The notes below the pieces were generated by a model, which ran no database searches, was not told where the DNA came from, and saw only the letters and a list, made by a program, of their open reading frames with translations. Of a DNA stretch of 64,000 nt, positions 12,762-20,903 are shown in pieces. Location: the NCBI RefSeq assembly GCF_007293315.1, contig NZ_VLXZ01000006.1, forward strand, positions 62,001 to 126,000. The letters run 5' to 3'. The position numbers and the translations under genes were made by a program. Source of the DNA: Alkalicoccobacillus porphyridii. Lineage in GTDB: Bacteria; Bacillota; Bacilli; Bacillales; Bacillaceae_D. How positions within the stretch are numbered: position 1 is the stretch's first letter; every line of letters starts with the position of its first letter.

Positions 12762-12812
12762 TAAGGTAATGAGCTAACTCGACTACGTCGATTTAGCTCA
12801 ATGAACCTTTTT
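12762..12812 (+). repeat. Partial palindromic repeat, copy C (central part only)
   Basis: AAGGTAATGAGCTAA to TTTAGCTCAATGAACCTTTTT repeats the middle of copy B 45 bp after it ends. The core is an almost perfect palindrome, GAGCTAAcTCGAC-tac-GTCGAtTTAGCTC, better than in A or B. The outer arms are missing. Confidence 0.65.
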
Positions 12813-12916
12813 ATTGAGGCCACCGAAAAAGAAGCTTTATATGAGTTAATCTTCTTATCCAAAAAATAGTACTCATTTCTGTAAGAAACGTTTGTCATTT
12901 GTTTGATTAGAGCAGT

Positions 12917-13039
12917 AGCGGAAGGAGAACCCGTAGACTCCTGCGGAACAGAACGCGTCTGAAGACATCGAAGTGGTGGTTTTCCACTTCGAGGGCTGAG
13001 GCCGTTCCCGCGGAAAGCGTAGGGTTCTCCTGTAGCGGC
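12917..13039. repeat. Structured dispersed repeat, copy 1
   Basis: The core is 12923-13031. Outer stem AGGAGAACCC (12923-12932) pairs with GGGTTCTCCT (13022-13031). An inner stem forms from GCGGAAC with GTTCCCGC, and a terminal hairpin from TCGAAGTGG (12968-12976) with CCACTTCGA (12984-12992). Copy 2 lies 418 bp downstream with no length change. Strand is undetermined. Confidence 0.85.
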
Positions 13040-13335
13040 GCCTTTTAGCTCATTCTTTCATGACTTTTTCAGTGACCTCCTTTTCATCCGCTTGATGAGT
13101 GGGTGATGTCACGGATATGAGAGAGATGACATATGAAGAGTTTACGTAACTCTAAACATATAAAGGAATGAGGGTACATGAGACTGTCAATTCTTTGCTC
13201 GTCACTCCCGAAATGGGGGTATACTGAGAGGTATCCTCATGCCCGTTTTGTCGAGGCAACTACAAACTGCTTATAAATAAACAACAGCCCTAACTTAGGT
13301 AGCAATGTGGCTCATTTGTCTGATCGGGCAAATGA

Positions 13336-13458
13336 GCGGAAGGAGAAAACGTAGACTCCTACGGAACAGAACGCGTCTGAAGACATTGAAGTGGCGCCCT
13401 TCCACTTCAAGGGCTGAGGCCGTTCCCGTGGAAAGCGAAGTTTTCTCCTGTAGCGGTG
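13336..13458. repeat. Structured dispersed repeat, copy 2
   Basis: The core is 13341-13449, differing from copy 1 at 13 of 109 positions. Outer stem AGGAGAAAAC/GTTTTCTCCT and hairpin TTGAAGTGG/CCACTTCAA are maintained by paired changes. It is preceded by an additional hairpin GCTCATTTG...CAAATGAGC (about 13311-13337) and followed by GAGCTCATTT, so alternative pairings at its edge are possible. Confidence 0.85.
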
Positions 13459-13501
13459 CATGAGCTCATTTCTAGATGACTCATTTTTAGTAGCTATTAA
13501 A

Positions 13502-13538
13502 GCTTGTCGATGATCTCGGATTTTCGACAAGTTTTTTT
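13502..13538 (+). terminator. Orphan intrinsic terminator
   Basis: CTTGTCGA (13503-13510) pairs with TCGACAAG (13524-13531), followed by seven T. The nearest upstream plus-strand gene ends almost 1 kb away, so it either ends a transcript of the repeat region or is left from a lost gene. Confidence 0.7.
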
Positions 13539-13702
13539 ATGTTTGCCCCCTTAAAAAAGATCAATTGTTTAGAATTCAAGAAGAAGACTTGTTGTGAAAC
13601 AGAAAGTCCGTTAAAATAGAAGGGATGCGCCGCATTACATAGATACATTAGCACCATCTATGATGGTCGATATTAGGTAATTCGTATATAATAGGAATTA
13701 TT

Positions 13703-13711
13703 TGGTATAAT
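13703..13711 (+). promoter_or_regulatory. Candidate extended -10 promoter for remA
   Basis: TGGTATAAT (TGn plus a consensus -10 at 13706-13711) lies 55 bp before the remA ATG. No good -35 box is visible at 16-18 bp, as is common for extended -10 promoters. Confidence 0.5.
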
Positions 13712-13765
13712 AGCAGAATAAGAGCAAGCGTAGAGACGGGATCAATTAGACAGGGGGATGCCATT

Positions 13766-14029
13766 ATGAGTATTCAATTAATAAATATAGGTTTTGGCAA
13801 CATTGTTTCAGCGAACCGAATTATCTCCATCGTGAGCCCTGAATCCGCACCAATTAAGCGTATCATTCAAGATGCGCGTGACCGGAATATGCTGATAGAT
13901 GCAACATATGGACGGCGGACACGAGCGGTAATTGTTGCTGACAGTGATCATGTTATACTAAGTGCTGTACAGCCGGAAACCGTGGCTCAACGATTAACCG
14001 TGAAAGAAGACAACAACGACGATTCATGA
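13766..14029 (+). CDS. remA: RemA, DNA-binding regulator of biofilm matrix genes
   Basis: Small DUF370-family DNA-binding protein; in B. subtilis it activates matrix (eps, tapA) and osmoprotection genes. 87 residues, with the near-invariant stretches [40 protein letters not shown], and [26 protein letters not shown] precedes the ATG by about 8 bases. It is followed by gmk and rpoZ as in B. subtilis (ylzA-gmk-yloH). The gene usually upstream, yloC, is absent here. Confidence 0.95.
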   Translation: MSIQLINIGFGNIVSANRIISIVSPESAPIKRIIQDARDRNMLIDATYGRRTRAVIVADSDHVILSAVQPETVAQRLTVKEDNNDDS

Positions 14030-14060
14030 GGTATGAGTTTACATTGGAGGTACAGTAGCG

Positions 14061-14675
14061 ATGAAAAAAGAAAAAGGCCTGCTCATTGTATTGTCAGGAC
14101 CCGCGGGAGTAGGAAAAGGAACTGTCTGCAGTGCCTTGCGCAGTAAGAACACTGACATTCAATACTCAGTCTCTGCCACCACAAGAAAGCCAAGAGCTGG
14201 TGAGGTGGATGGAGTTAATTATTTTTTTAAGAGCCATGATGAATTTCAAACGATGATAGCGAACGATAAGCTGCTTGAATGGGCAGAATACGTGGGCAAC
14301 TTTTATGGGACGCCTGTCGATTATGTTCGCGAGACGTTGGATCGTGGACAAGATATTATTCTAGAAATTGAAGTTCAAGGTGCGATGAAAGTACGTGAAG
14401 CATTCCCAGAAGGTGTTTTTATCTTTTTGATGCCACCGAGCTTGGCTGAGCTACGTAAACGAATTGTTGGTCGTGGAACAGAGACAGCAGAAGTCATTGA
14501 TGCCCGAATGACTGTAGCAAAGGAAGAAATCGATTTAATGAAGATGTACGATTATGTTGTAGAAAATGATGCAGTGGAGTTAGCTGTTAATCGTATCCGA
14601 TCTATTGTTACGGCAGAACATTGTAAGAGAGTCCGTTTAATTGAAAAATACAAAGAACTTGTGGAGGTTGAATAA
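14061..14675 (+). CDS. gmk: Guanylate kinase
   Basis: Phosphorylates GMP to GDP with ATP; a target of (p)ppGpp inhibition in Firmicutes. 204 residues. P-loop [15 protein letters not shown] (about 12-26), the GMP-binding [19 protein letters not shown], and [12 protein letters not shown] are all present. TTGGAGG lies about 10 bases before the ATG. rpoZ begins 4 bases after the stop. Confidence 0.97.
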   Translation: MKKEKGLLIVLSGPAGVGKGTVCSALRSKNTDIQYSVSATTRKPRAGEVDGVNYFFKSHDEFQTMIANDKLLEWAEYVGNFYGTPVDYVRETLDRGQDIILEIEVQGAMKVREAFPEGVFIFLMPPSLAELRKRIVGRGTETAEVIDARMTVAKEEIDLMKMYDYVVENDAVELAVNRIRSIVTAEHCKRVRLIEKYKELVEVE

Positions 14676-14679
14676 TCGT

Positions 14680-14901
14680 ATGCTATATCCTTCGATTGAT
14701 TCTCTAATGGAGAAATTAGATTCAAAATATACATTGGTGACTGTATCGGCACGACGTGCTAGAGAGATTCGTGAAGATGTGCGCAGAGGCCCGCTGGTTC
14801 AAGAGCCGCAGTCCTATAAATCAGTTGGAATGGCACTTGAAGAAATTGTTGAGGATCATCTCACATTCGAACGTCATCAGCCAGAAAATACTGTAGAATA
14901 G
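14680..14901 (+). CDS. rpoZ: RNA polymerase omega subunit
   Basis: Small subunit that helps fold and hold the beta' subunit. The ATG at 14680 gives 73 residues beginning [20 protein letters not shown], the conserved Bacillus start. A TTG four codons upstream is too near the GTGGAGG ribosome binding site (14661-14667). The helix [11 protein letters not shown] and a VGMALEEI segment mark the family. It lies immediately after gmk and ends at a terminator. Confidence 0.96.
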   Translation: MLYPSIDSLMEKLDSKYTLVTVSARRAREIREDVRRGPLVQEPQSYKSVGMALEEIVEDHLTFERHQPENTVE

Positions 14902-14910
14902 CCTTAATGA

Positions 14911-14943
14911 ACAACCTATTTTTGCGAAAATAGGTTGTTTTCT
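14911..14943 (+). terminator. Terminator after rpoZ
   Basis: ACAACCTATTTT pairs with AAAATAGGTTGT around a short GCG-containing loop, with T residues following. It separates the remA-gmk-rpoZ unit from coaBC. Confidence 0.85.
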
Positions 14944-14985
14944 ATTATAGTAAGAGTAGACTTAATGATGAAAGAGGCGGGGACT

Positions 14986-16194
14986 ATGCTAGCAGGAAAG
15001 AAAATTCTACTTGGTGTGACAGGCGGAATTGCCTCCTATAAAGCTTGTGATCTTACAAGTAAGCTTGTACAAGCAGGTGCGGAAGTAAAAGTAATGATGA
15101 CACAATCTGCACAGGAATTTGTAAAGCCTCTTACCTTTCAGGCTTTATCAAGAAATCCTGTTTACATAGATACGTTTACAGAGCCAGACCCAGAGAAAAT
15201 TGCCCATATTGATATTGCTGATTGGGCAGATGCTTGTGTCATTGCCCCAGCTACTGCAAATATGATTGCAAAGCTGGCAAATGGATTGGCTGATGATATG
15301 GTTTCGACAACGGTACTAGCTACATTAGCGCCGGTGTATATAGCTCCTGCAATGAACATCAATATGTACAATAATCCTGCCGTACAGGAAAATATGAAAA
15401 AGCTAGATTCGTTTGGATACCAGCTTTTTGACTCAGAAGCCGGATATTTAGCATGTGGATGGGTAGGTAAAGGAAGAATGGCTGAACCTAAAGACATTCT
15501 AAATGTTTTGCAGGCATCTTTTGAAGAACCAGACCCTTTCTGGAAGTCAAAGAAAGTGTTAATCACAGCCGGACCTACTCGAGAGGCTATTGACCCAGTT
15601 AGATATTTTTCAAATCATTCTTCTGGAAAAATGGGTTATGCCATCGCTGAAGCAGCAGCGGCAAAGGGAGCAAAGGTCGAACTCGTTTCTGGGCCAACTA
15701 ATTTAGAGCCTCCTCCTGGTGTAGTGATTAAACAGGTAATTACAGCAGAGGAAATGTATGACTCAGTGACGGCCAGCTTTTCAGAAGCTGATGTCACGAT
15801 TAAATCTGCAGCTGTAGCAGACTATCGTCCCGTAGAAACCTATAATCAAAAAAGAAAAAAGAACGATGAACAATGGAATGTAGAACTCGAATCTACTAAA
15901 GATATTTTAAAAACACTAGGAACACAAAAAACGACAGATCAAATATTAGTCGGCTTTGCGGCGGAATCTGAAAATGTAGCTTATTTTGCCAAGGATAAAT
16001 TAGAAAGAAAGAACTTAGATTTGATTGTGGCGAATGACATTTCAGCCGATGGTGCCGGATTTAATCATGATACAAATGTCATTACGATTTTTAATAAACA
16101 TGGTCAAGAGCAAGCATTCCCGATGGCTTCAAAGAAACAAACAGCGGAACATATTTTAGAAGCTATCAAAAGCTACACTGAGGAGCAGCATTAA
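14986..16194 (+). CDS. coaBC: Bifunctional phosphopantothenoylcysteine decarboxylase/synthetase
   Basis: Makes 4'-phosphopantetheine for coenzyme A: the C-terminal CoaB adds cysteine to phosphopantothenate with CTP, and the N-terminal CoaC decarboxylates it with FMN. The ATG at 14986 follows AAAGAGGCGGGG and starts MLAGKKILLGVTGGIASYKA; earlier ATGs overlap the rpoZ terminator. CoaC marks are PAMNINMYNNPA and the substrate-clamp cysteine in YLACGWVGKGR (about residue 158). CoaB begins near KKVLITAGPTREAIDPVRY and carries AAVADYRP. 402 residues, typical. priA starts two bases after the stop. Confidence 0.96.
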   Translation: MLAGKKILLGVTGGIASYKACDLTSKLVQAGAEVKVMMTQSAQEFVKPLTFQALSRNPVYIDTFTEPDPEKIAHIDIADWADACVIAPATANMIAKLANGLADDMVSTTVLATLAPVYIAPAMNINMYNNPAVQENMKKLDSFGYQLFDSEAGYLACGWVGKGRMAEPKDILNVLQASFEEPDPFWKSKKVLITAGPTREAIDPVRYFSNHSSGKMGYAIAEAAAAKGAKVELVSGPTNLEPPPGVVIKQVITAEEMYDSVTASFSEADVTIKSAAVADYRPVETYNQKRKKNDEQWNVELESTKDILKTLGTQKTTDQILVGFAAESENVAYFAKDKLERKNLDLIVANDISADGAGFNHDTNVITIFNKHGQEQAFPMASKKQTAEHILEAIKSYTEEQH

Positions 16195-16196
16195 AT

Positions 16197-18593
16197 ATGA
16201 TTGCGAGGACAATTGTTGATGTACCCGCTGCGCAAACGGATCGTCTCTTTGATTACATCATCCCGGATCATCTCGAAGAAATTGTAAGGCCGGGTATGCG
16301 AATCGTTGTTCCTTTTGGACCGAGGCTTATTCAAGGATTTGTGATAGAGGTAGTCCAAGAGAGTGACGTGCAAAAGCTAAAGTCTATTGAAGAGGTATTA
16401 GATCCTACTCCGGTCTTAACCGATGAACTCCTAACACTTGGTGAATGGCTAGCTGAACAAACCATTTGTTTTCGAATTAGTGCGTATCAAGCTATGCTTC
16501 CAGCTGCATTAAAAACGGCCGTCACCAAGGAATTACATCTATTAACAGAGTTAAATGAACTACATCCGTATCTTCAGCCATTGTTTAAAGAGAAGCGTAC
16601 CATTCTATGGAAGGACGCTGTAGATGCTCTTGCTGGCCATCTAAAGCATGTGAGAAATGCCTTGGATCAAGGACAGCTTGCCGTACATTATGTAGTGAAG
16701 GAAAAAGGGAAAAAGAAAACGGAAAAATGGATAAAGCTCGCTGATTCAGCAGATGAAACCAAGGTAAAGGAAAATGCTCATAAGCAACGAGAACTCCTTT
16801 TATATCTTAAACAACAGGATAAAGCACTAAGATCACAGGAAGTGCTCTCTGCAACAAAAACGACGCGAGCTAATCTAAAAGCTTTAATCGACAAGCATCT
16901 GGTTGTTGAGTGGGAACAGGAAACCTATCGAGATCCCCTTCAAGGTGTTGAATATAAGCAAACACCAGCACTTCCGTTAACAGATGAACAACAGCAAGTA
17001 TTTACTCCTATATCAGAATCCGTATTAAACAATCAAAGTGAGACATTTCTCTTACATGGTGTGACTGGAAGCGGTAAAACAGAGATCTACCTACAAACCA
17101 TCGAACAGGTATTAAATCAGGGAAAAGAAGCGATTATGCTTGTTCCGGAGATTTCACTGACCCCACAAATTGTTGCGCGTTTTAAAGCTAGATTTGGAGA
17201 CGAGGTAGCGGTTATGCACTCCGGACTCTCGACAGGAGAAAAGTACGATGAGTGGAGACGAATTCATAGAAGTGAAGTGAAGGTGGTTGTAGGTGCTCGC
17301 TCAGCTGTATTTGCTCCTTTTTCAAAGCTTGGACTTATCATTATGGATGAAGAGCATGAGATGAGCTATAAACAGGAGGATATGCCGAGGTACCATACAA
17401 AGGAAGTGGCGATTAAACGAGCAAACTATCATCAGTGTCCGGTTATCCTTGGAAGTGCGACACCTTCATTAGAAAGCTATGCTCGTGCAAAAAAAGGCGT
17501 ATATACCTTACTTTCCCTCAAGCATCGTGTTCATAATCGCCCCATGCCAACAGTTGAAATTGTTGATATGCGAGAAGAGCTTCGTGCGGGGAATCGGTCC
17601 ATGTTCTCGACTTCCTTGATGGAAGCACTTAAGACAAGGCTTGAACGAAAAGAACAAAGTGTCCTGTTTCTCAATCGTCGAGGATATTCAACCTTTGTGA
17701 TGTGTAGAGACTGCGGCTATGTTCCGCAATGTGAGCATTGTGATATATCGTTAACGTACCATCGCAGTAATCATTCACTAAAGTGTCATTACTGTGGACA
17801 TGAAGAAGCGATGCCAAGTGTTTGCCCTGAGTGTGAGGGAGAGCATATCCGTTTCTTTGGAACGGGGACACAAAAGGTGGAAGAGGAATTAACACGTGTA
17901 TTACCTGAAGCCAGAGTAATTCGGATGGACGTTGATACTACTCGTACTAAGGGAGCCCATCAGAAATTATTAGACGCATTCGGCCATGGAGAAGCGGATA
18001 TTTTGCTAGGGACCCAGATGATTGCCAAAGGATTAGATTTCCCTAATATTACGTTAGTAGGTGTTTTAGCAGCAGATGCCATGCTGCACATCCCTGATTT
18101 TCGTTCTGGTGAAAGGACTTTTCAGCTTCTGGAACAGGTAAGTGGACGAGCGGGAAGACATGAACAGCCAGGTGAGGTGCTTTTGCAATCATATACACCT
18201 GATCACTACAGCATTCAGCTTGTAACAGAACACAATTATGAAGGGTTTTTTGATTATGAAATGGCTCAAAGAAGAACAGCAGAGTATCCCCCCTACCGAT
18301 TCATGGCACTCATCACAGTATCAGATCCAGATCTTCCAAATGTCATAGAGAAATCACAAAAAATTGCTGATTATTTAAAAAGAACGATGAGCAAAGAGAC
18401 CGTTGTACTTGGTCCTGTTGTCTCCCCCATCGCCCGTATAAAAGATAGATATCGCTATCAATGCATGATAAAATACAAAAATGAACCTAGAGTGATTGAG
18501 GCATTACAACAGATCTTAAGGCACTATTTACGAGATACAACTCAAGGTAACTTACAAATTAGTTTGGATATGCATCCCTACTTTTTTATGTAA
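16197..18593 (+). CDS. priA: Primosomal protein N' (replication restart helicase PriA)
   Basis: 3'-5' superfamily 2 helicase that recognises stalled forks and starts primosome loading with DnaB, DnaD and DnaI. 798 residues. Order: 3'-BD domain (IVDVPAAQTDRLFDYIIP), winged-helix region, then the helicase core with Walker A GVTGSGKTEIYL (about 281), DEEH box, SATPS, a zinc module inserted in lobe 2 (C-R-D-C-G, C-E-H-C-D, C-H-Y-C-G, C-P-E-C), and QMIAKGLDFPN plus QVSGRAGR. No good ribosome binding site is seen before the ATG, which lies two bases from coaBC, so coupling is likely. In B. subtilis def follows; here fmt follows directly. Confidence 0.96.
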   Translation: MIARTIVDVPAAQTDRLFDYIIPDHLEEIVRPGMRIVVPFGPRLIQGFVIEVVQESDVQKLKSIEEVLDPTPVLTDELLTLGEWLAEQTICFRISAYQAMLPAALKTAVTKELHLLTELNELHPYLQPLFKEKRTILWKDAVDALAGHLKHVRNALDQGQLAVHYVVKEKGKKKTEKWIKLADSADETKVKENAHKQRELLLYLKQQDKALRSQEVLSATKTTRANLKALIDKHLVVEWEQETYRDPLQGVEYKQTPALPLTDEQQQVFTPISESVLNNQSETFLLHGVTGSGKTEIYLQTIEQVLNQGKEAIMLVPEISLTPQIVARFKARFGDEVAVMHSGLSTGEKYDEWRRIHRSEVKVVVGARSAVFAPFSKLGLIIMDEEHEMSYKQEDMPRYHTKEVAIKRANYHQCPVILGSATPSLESYARAKKGVYTLLSLKHRVHNRPMPTVEIVDMREELRAGNRSMFSTSLMEALKTRLERKEQSVLFLNRRGYSTFVMCRDCGYVPQCEHCDISLTYHRSNHSLKCHYCGHEEAMPSVCPECEGEHIRFFGTGTQKVEEELTRVLPEARVIRMDVDTTRTKGAHQKLLDAFGHGEADILLGTQMIAKGLDFPNITLVGVLAADAMLHIPDFRSGERTFQLLEQVSGRAGRHEQPGEVLLQSYTPDHYSIQLVTEHNYEGFFDYEMAQRRTAEYPPYRFMALITVSDPDLPNVIEKSQKIADYLKRTMSKETVVLGPVVSPIARIKDRYRYQCMIKYKNEPRVIEALQQILRHYLRDTTQGNLQISLDMHPYFFM

Positions 18594-18612
18594 GGTGAAA
18601 GGTAGTGTGAGA

Positions 18613-19548
18613 ATGAATATAGTATTTATGGGTACGCCTGATTTTGCTGTGCCAGTGTTAACAATGCTACATGAAACCTATCCAGTGAAGGCGGTCGTAA
18701 CACAACCAGATCGACCTGTTGGACGAAAAAAGCTATTAACTGCTCCTCCAGTCAAAGTGGAAGCAGAGCGTCTAGGTTTACCAGTTTTTCAACCCGAGAA
18801 GATACGCACAGAATGGCCGCAAATCGCTGAGCTTAAACCGGATTTAATTGTGACAGCTGCTTTTGGACAAATACTACCTAATGAATTACTTGAAGTACCA
18901 CAGTATAAATGTATCAACGTTCACGCCTCTCTGCTTCCGAAATATCGTGGAGGTGCTCCAATTCATCAGGCGATTATTGATGGAGAAACTGAAACAGGCA
19001 TTACCATAATGTATATGGTGGAGAAGTTGGATGCTGGTGATATTCTTAGCCAGGTAAAGGTCCCAATAGACTCAGAAGATAATGTAGGAAGTTTGCATAA
19101 CAAGCTGAGTGAAGCGGGTGCACCGCTTCTGATAGATACCATCTCGAAGCTTGTTAAGGGAGAATTGACACCTATTAAACAGGACGAAAGCAAGGTTAGC
19201 TTTGCTCGAAACATTACGCGTGAGATGGAAAGGCTTGATTGGACGAAGGATGGGTATGATTTGCATAACCAGATTCGTGGTCTCTGCCCTTGGCCGGTTG
19301 CCTATACAATTCTGGAAGGAAAGCATTTGAAGGTCTGGAAGGCTACCACGATACAGGATGAATCCCTGCGCACACAGCCTGGTGAGATTGTCCAAATGAA
19401 TGACGATGGCATTGTAATTAGCACGGGGAGCGGACCATTAATAAGTGTATCTGAACTGCAGCCAGCAGGAAAAAAGCGGATGGATGCGTCGTCCTTCATA
19501 AGAGGAGTAGGATCAAGGCTGGCTCTTGGAACGAAGTTAGGAGAATAA
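18613..19548 (+). CDS. fmt: Methionyl-tRNA formyltransferase
   Basis: Formylates initiator Met-tRNA with 10-formyltetrahydrofolate. The ATG at 18613 gives MNIVFMGTPDFAVPVL, the family start; in-frame GTG codons at 18595 and 18607 add residues other Fmt proteins lack. The catalytic Asn-His-Asp set is seen in INVHASLLPKYRGGAPIHQA and in EKLDAGDIL. The C-terminal OB-like tRNA-binding domain starts near residue 205. 311 residues. Peptide deformylase, its usual partner gene, is not adjacent. Confidence 0.96.
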   Translation: MNIVFMGTPDFAVPVLTMLHETYPVKAVVTQPDRPVGRKKLLTAPPVKVEAERLGLPVFQPEKIRTEWPQIAELKPDLIVTAAFGQILPNELLEVPQYKCINVHASLLPKYRGGAPIHQAIIDGETETGITIMYMVEKLDAGDILSQVKVPIDSEDNVGSLHNKLSEAGAPLLIDTISKLVKGELTPIKQDESKVSFARNITREMERLDWTKDGYDLHNQIRGLCPWPVAYTILEGKHLKVWKATTIQDESLRTQPGEIVQMNDDGIVISTGSGPLISVSELQPAGKKRMDASSFIRGVGSRLALGTKLGE

Positions 19549-19549
19549 C

Positions 19550-20887
19550 ATGGGTATAACAGTTAGAGAAGCGGCACTGGATGTATTATTAAAGATTGAA
19601 AAAAATCAAGCATACAGCCATTTACTATTAAATGAAACTAGAAAAAGCGCGGGGTTAGATCGTAGGGACTCAGCGCTTTTAACAGAGATTGTATATGGTA
19701 CCATTCAACGTAAGCTTACACTTGACTATTACATGAAGCCTTTTCTGAAAAAAGGCTCAAAAAAGCTTGATACTTGGGTTTTAGTCCTGCTAAGACTGTC
19801 CATGTACCAAATGATTTATTTAGATCGTGTACCCGAGAGAGCGATTGTGCATGAAGCTGTAACCATAGCTAATAAGCGTGGTCATAAAGGAATAAGTGGC
19901 ATGGTGAATGGGGTCCTTCGAGCGTTTCAACGTGCTCAAAGACCTGCATTTGAACAAATTGAGAATCCTCTTGAGCGCTTATCTATCTCCACGAGCCATC
20001 CAGAATGGTTACTTAAGCGTTGGATTGAGCAATACGGTGAGCATGAGGTAGAGAAGATGTGCGCTGAGAACCTATTGCCCGCTTCTTTAAGTATGCGGAT
20101 AAATACAACAAAAACGAATAGAGAAGATCTGTTACGAGAGCTTGAAGAAGAAGGAATTGAAGCACGAGCTGCCGAATTGTCGGAAGTGGGTATAGTTATC
20201 GAAAAGGGAGCCGTATTTGAATCTAAGGCGTATCTTCAAGGAAAGATGACTGCGCAAGATGAAAGCTCGATGCTTGTGGCTCAAGCTCTTGCACCTGAGG
20301 CTGGTATGGAGATTTTAGATACATGTGCAGCTCCTGGGGGCAAAACTACACATCTTGCTGAACTCATGAATAATCAAGGCAGTGTACAAGCCTTTGACTT
20401 GCATACTCAAAAGATAAAACTAATAAAAGATCAGGCACATAGACTCGGGCTTTCTATTATTAAGGCTGAAGCTATGGATGCTAGAAAGCTTGTTCATCAT
20501 CAACCTGTGTATGACCGGGTCCTGGTGGATGCGCCATGTACTGGTTTTGGTGTGCTTAAGCGCAAACCGGATATTAAATGGGCAAAATCAGAGCAGGATG
20601 TTAAGCAAATTGCCAAAGTTCAAGCAGATATTCTTGCAGCAGCAAGTACATGTGTGAAAAAAGGCGGACGTCTTGTATATAGTACATGTACAGTGGATAA
20701 AGCTGAGAATGAGGGGACGGTTCAACAATTCTTGCGTAATCATCCTGACTTTGTTCTTGATGAACAGTTGTCAAATCGATTGCCCTTTGAGCCTGAGGCA
20801 AATCGTTATCAAACCGGTATGCTAACCGTGCTGCCGCAAGACTATCAATCAGATGGATTCTTTATAGCAGCACTTCTGAAAAAATAA
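19550..20887 (+). CDS. rsmB: 16S rRNA m5C967 methyltransferase
   Basis: Methylates cytosine 967 of 16S rRNA with SAM. 445 residues: an N-terminal NusB-like RNA-binding domain (about 1-135) and a Rossmann methyltransferase domain with LDTCAAPGGKTTHL (motif I, about residue 258), VDAPCTGFGVLKR (motif IV, release cysteine) and YSTCTVDKAENE (motif VI, catalytic cysteine). It begins one base after fmt. In B. subtilis rlmN lies between this gene and prpC; here there is only a 16-base gap. Confidence 0.95.
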   Translation: MGITVREAALDVLLKIEKNQAYSHLLLNETRKSAGLDRRDSALLTEIVYGTIQRKLTLDYYMKPFLKKGSKKLDTWVLVLLRLSMYQMIYLDRVPERAIVHEAVTIANKRGHKGISGMVNGVLRAFQRAQRPAFEQIENPLERLSISTSHPEWLLKRWIEQYGEHEVEKMCAENLLPASLSMRINTTKTNREDLLRELEEEGIEARAAELSEVGIVIEKGAVFESKAYLQGKMTAQDESSMLVAQALAPEAGMEILDTCAAPGGKTTHLAELMNNQGSVQAFDLHTQKIKLIKDQAHRLGLSIIKAEAMDARKLVHHQPVYDRVLVDAPCTGFGVLKRKPDIKWAKSEQDVKQIAKVQADILAAASTCVKKGGRLVYSTCTVDKAENEGTVQQFLRNHPDFVLDEQLSNRLPFEPEANRYQTGMLTVLPQDYQSDGFFIAALLKK

Positions 20888-20903
20888 GAAAAGAGGTGGA
20901 TAA

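Larger units (their letters stand above)
12550..13765. other. Gene-free repeat region where yloC is expected
   Basis: 1.2 kb without a credible gene. It holds palindromic copy B (12612-12717), a partial copy C (12762-12812), two copies of a 109-base structured repeat (within 12917-13039 and 13336-13458), and a decayed short palindrome (about 13205-13256, CCCGAAATGGGGG...GCCCGTTTTG) that resembles the ends of copy B. An orphan terminator hairpin (13502-13538) and the remA promoter follow. Short open frames here run through the repeats and have no family resemblance. Confidence 0.75.

Noticed and set aside
13178-13276. Short plus-strand frame MRLSILCSSLPKWGYTE... before remA
   Set aside because: About 32 codons, mostly made of a decayed palindrome; the upstream GAGGG is too weak to support it.
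12674-13530. Minus-strand open frames in the repeat region
   Set aside because: They run through palindromic repeats, lack ribosome binding sites and resemble no protein family.
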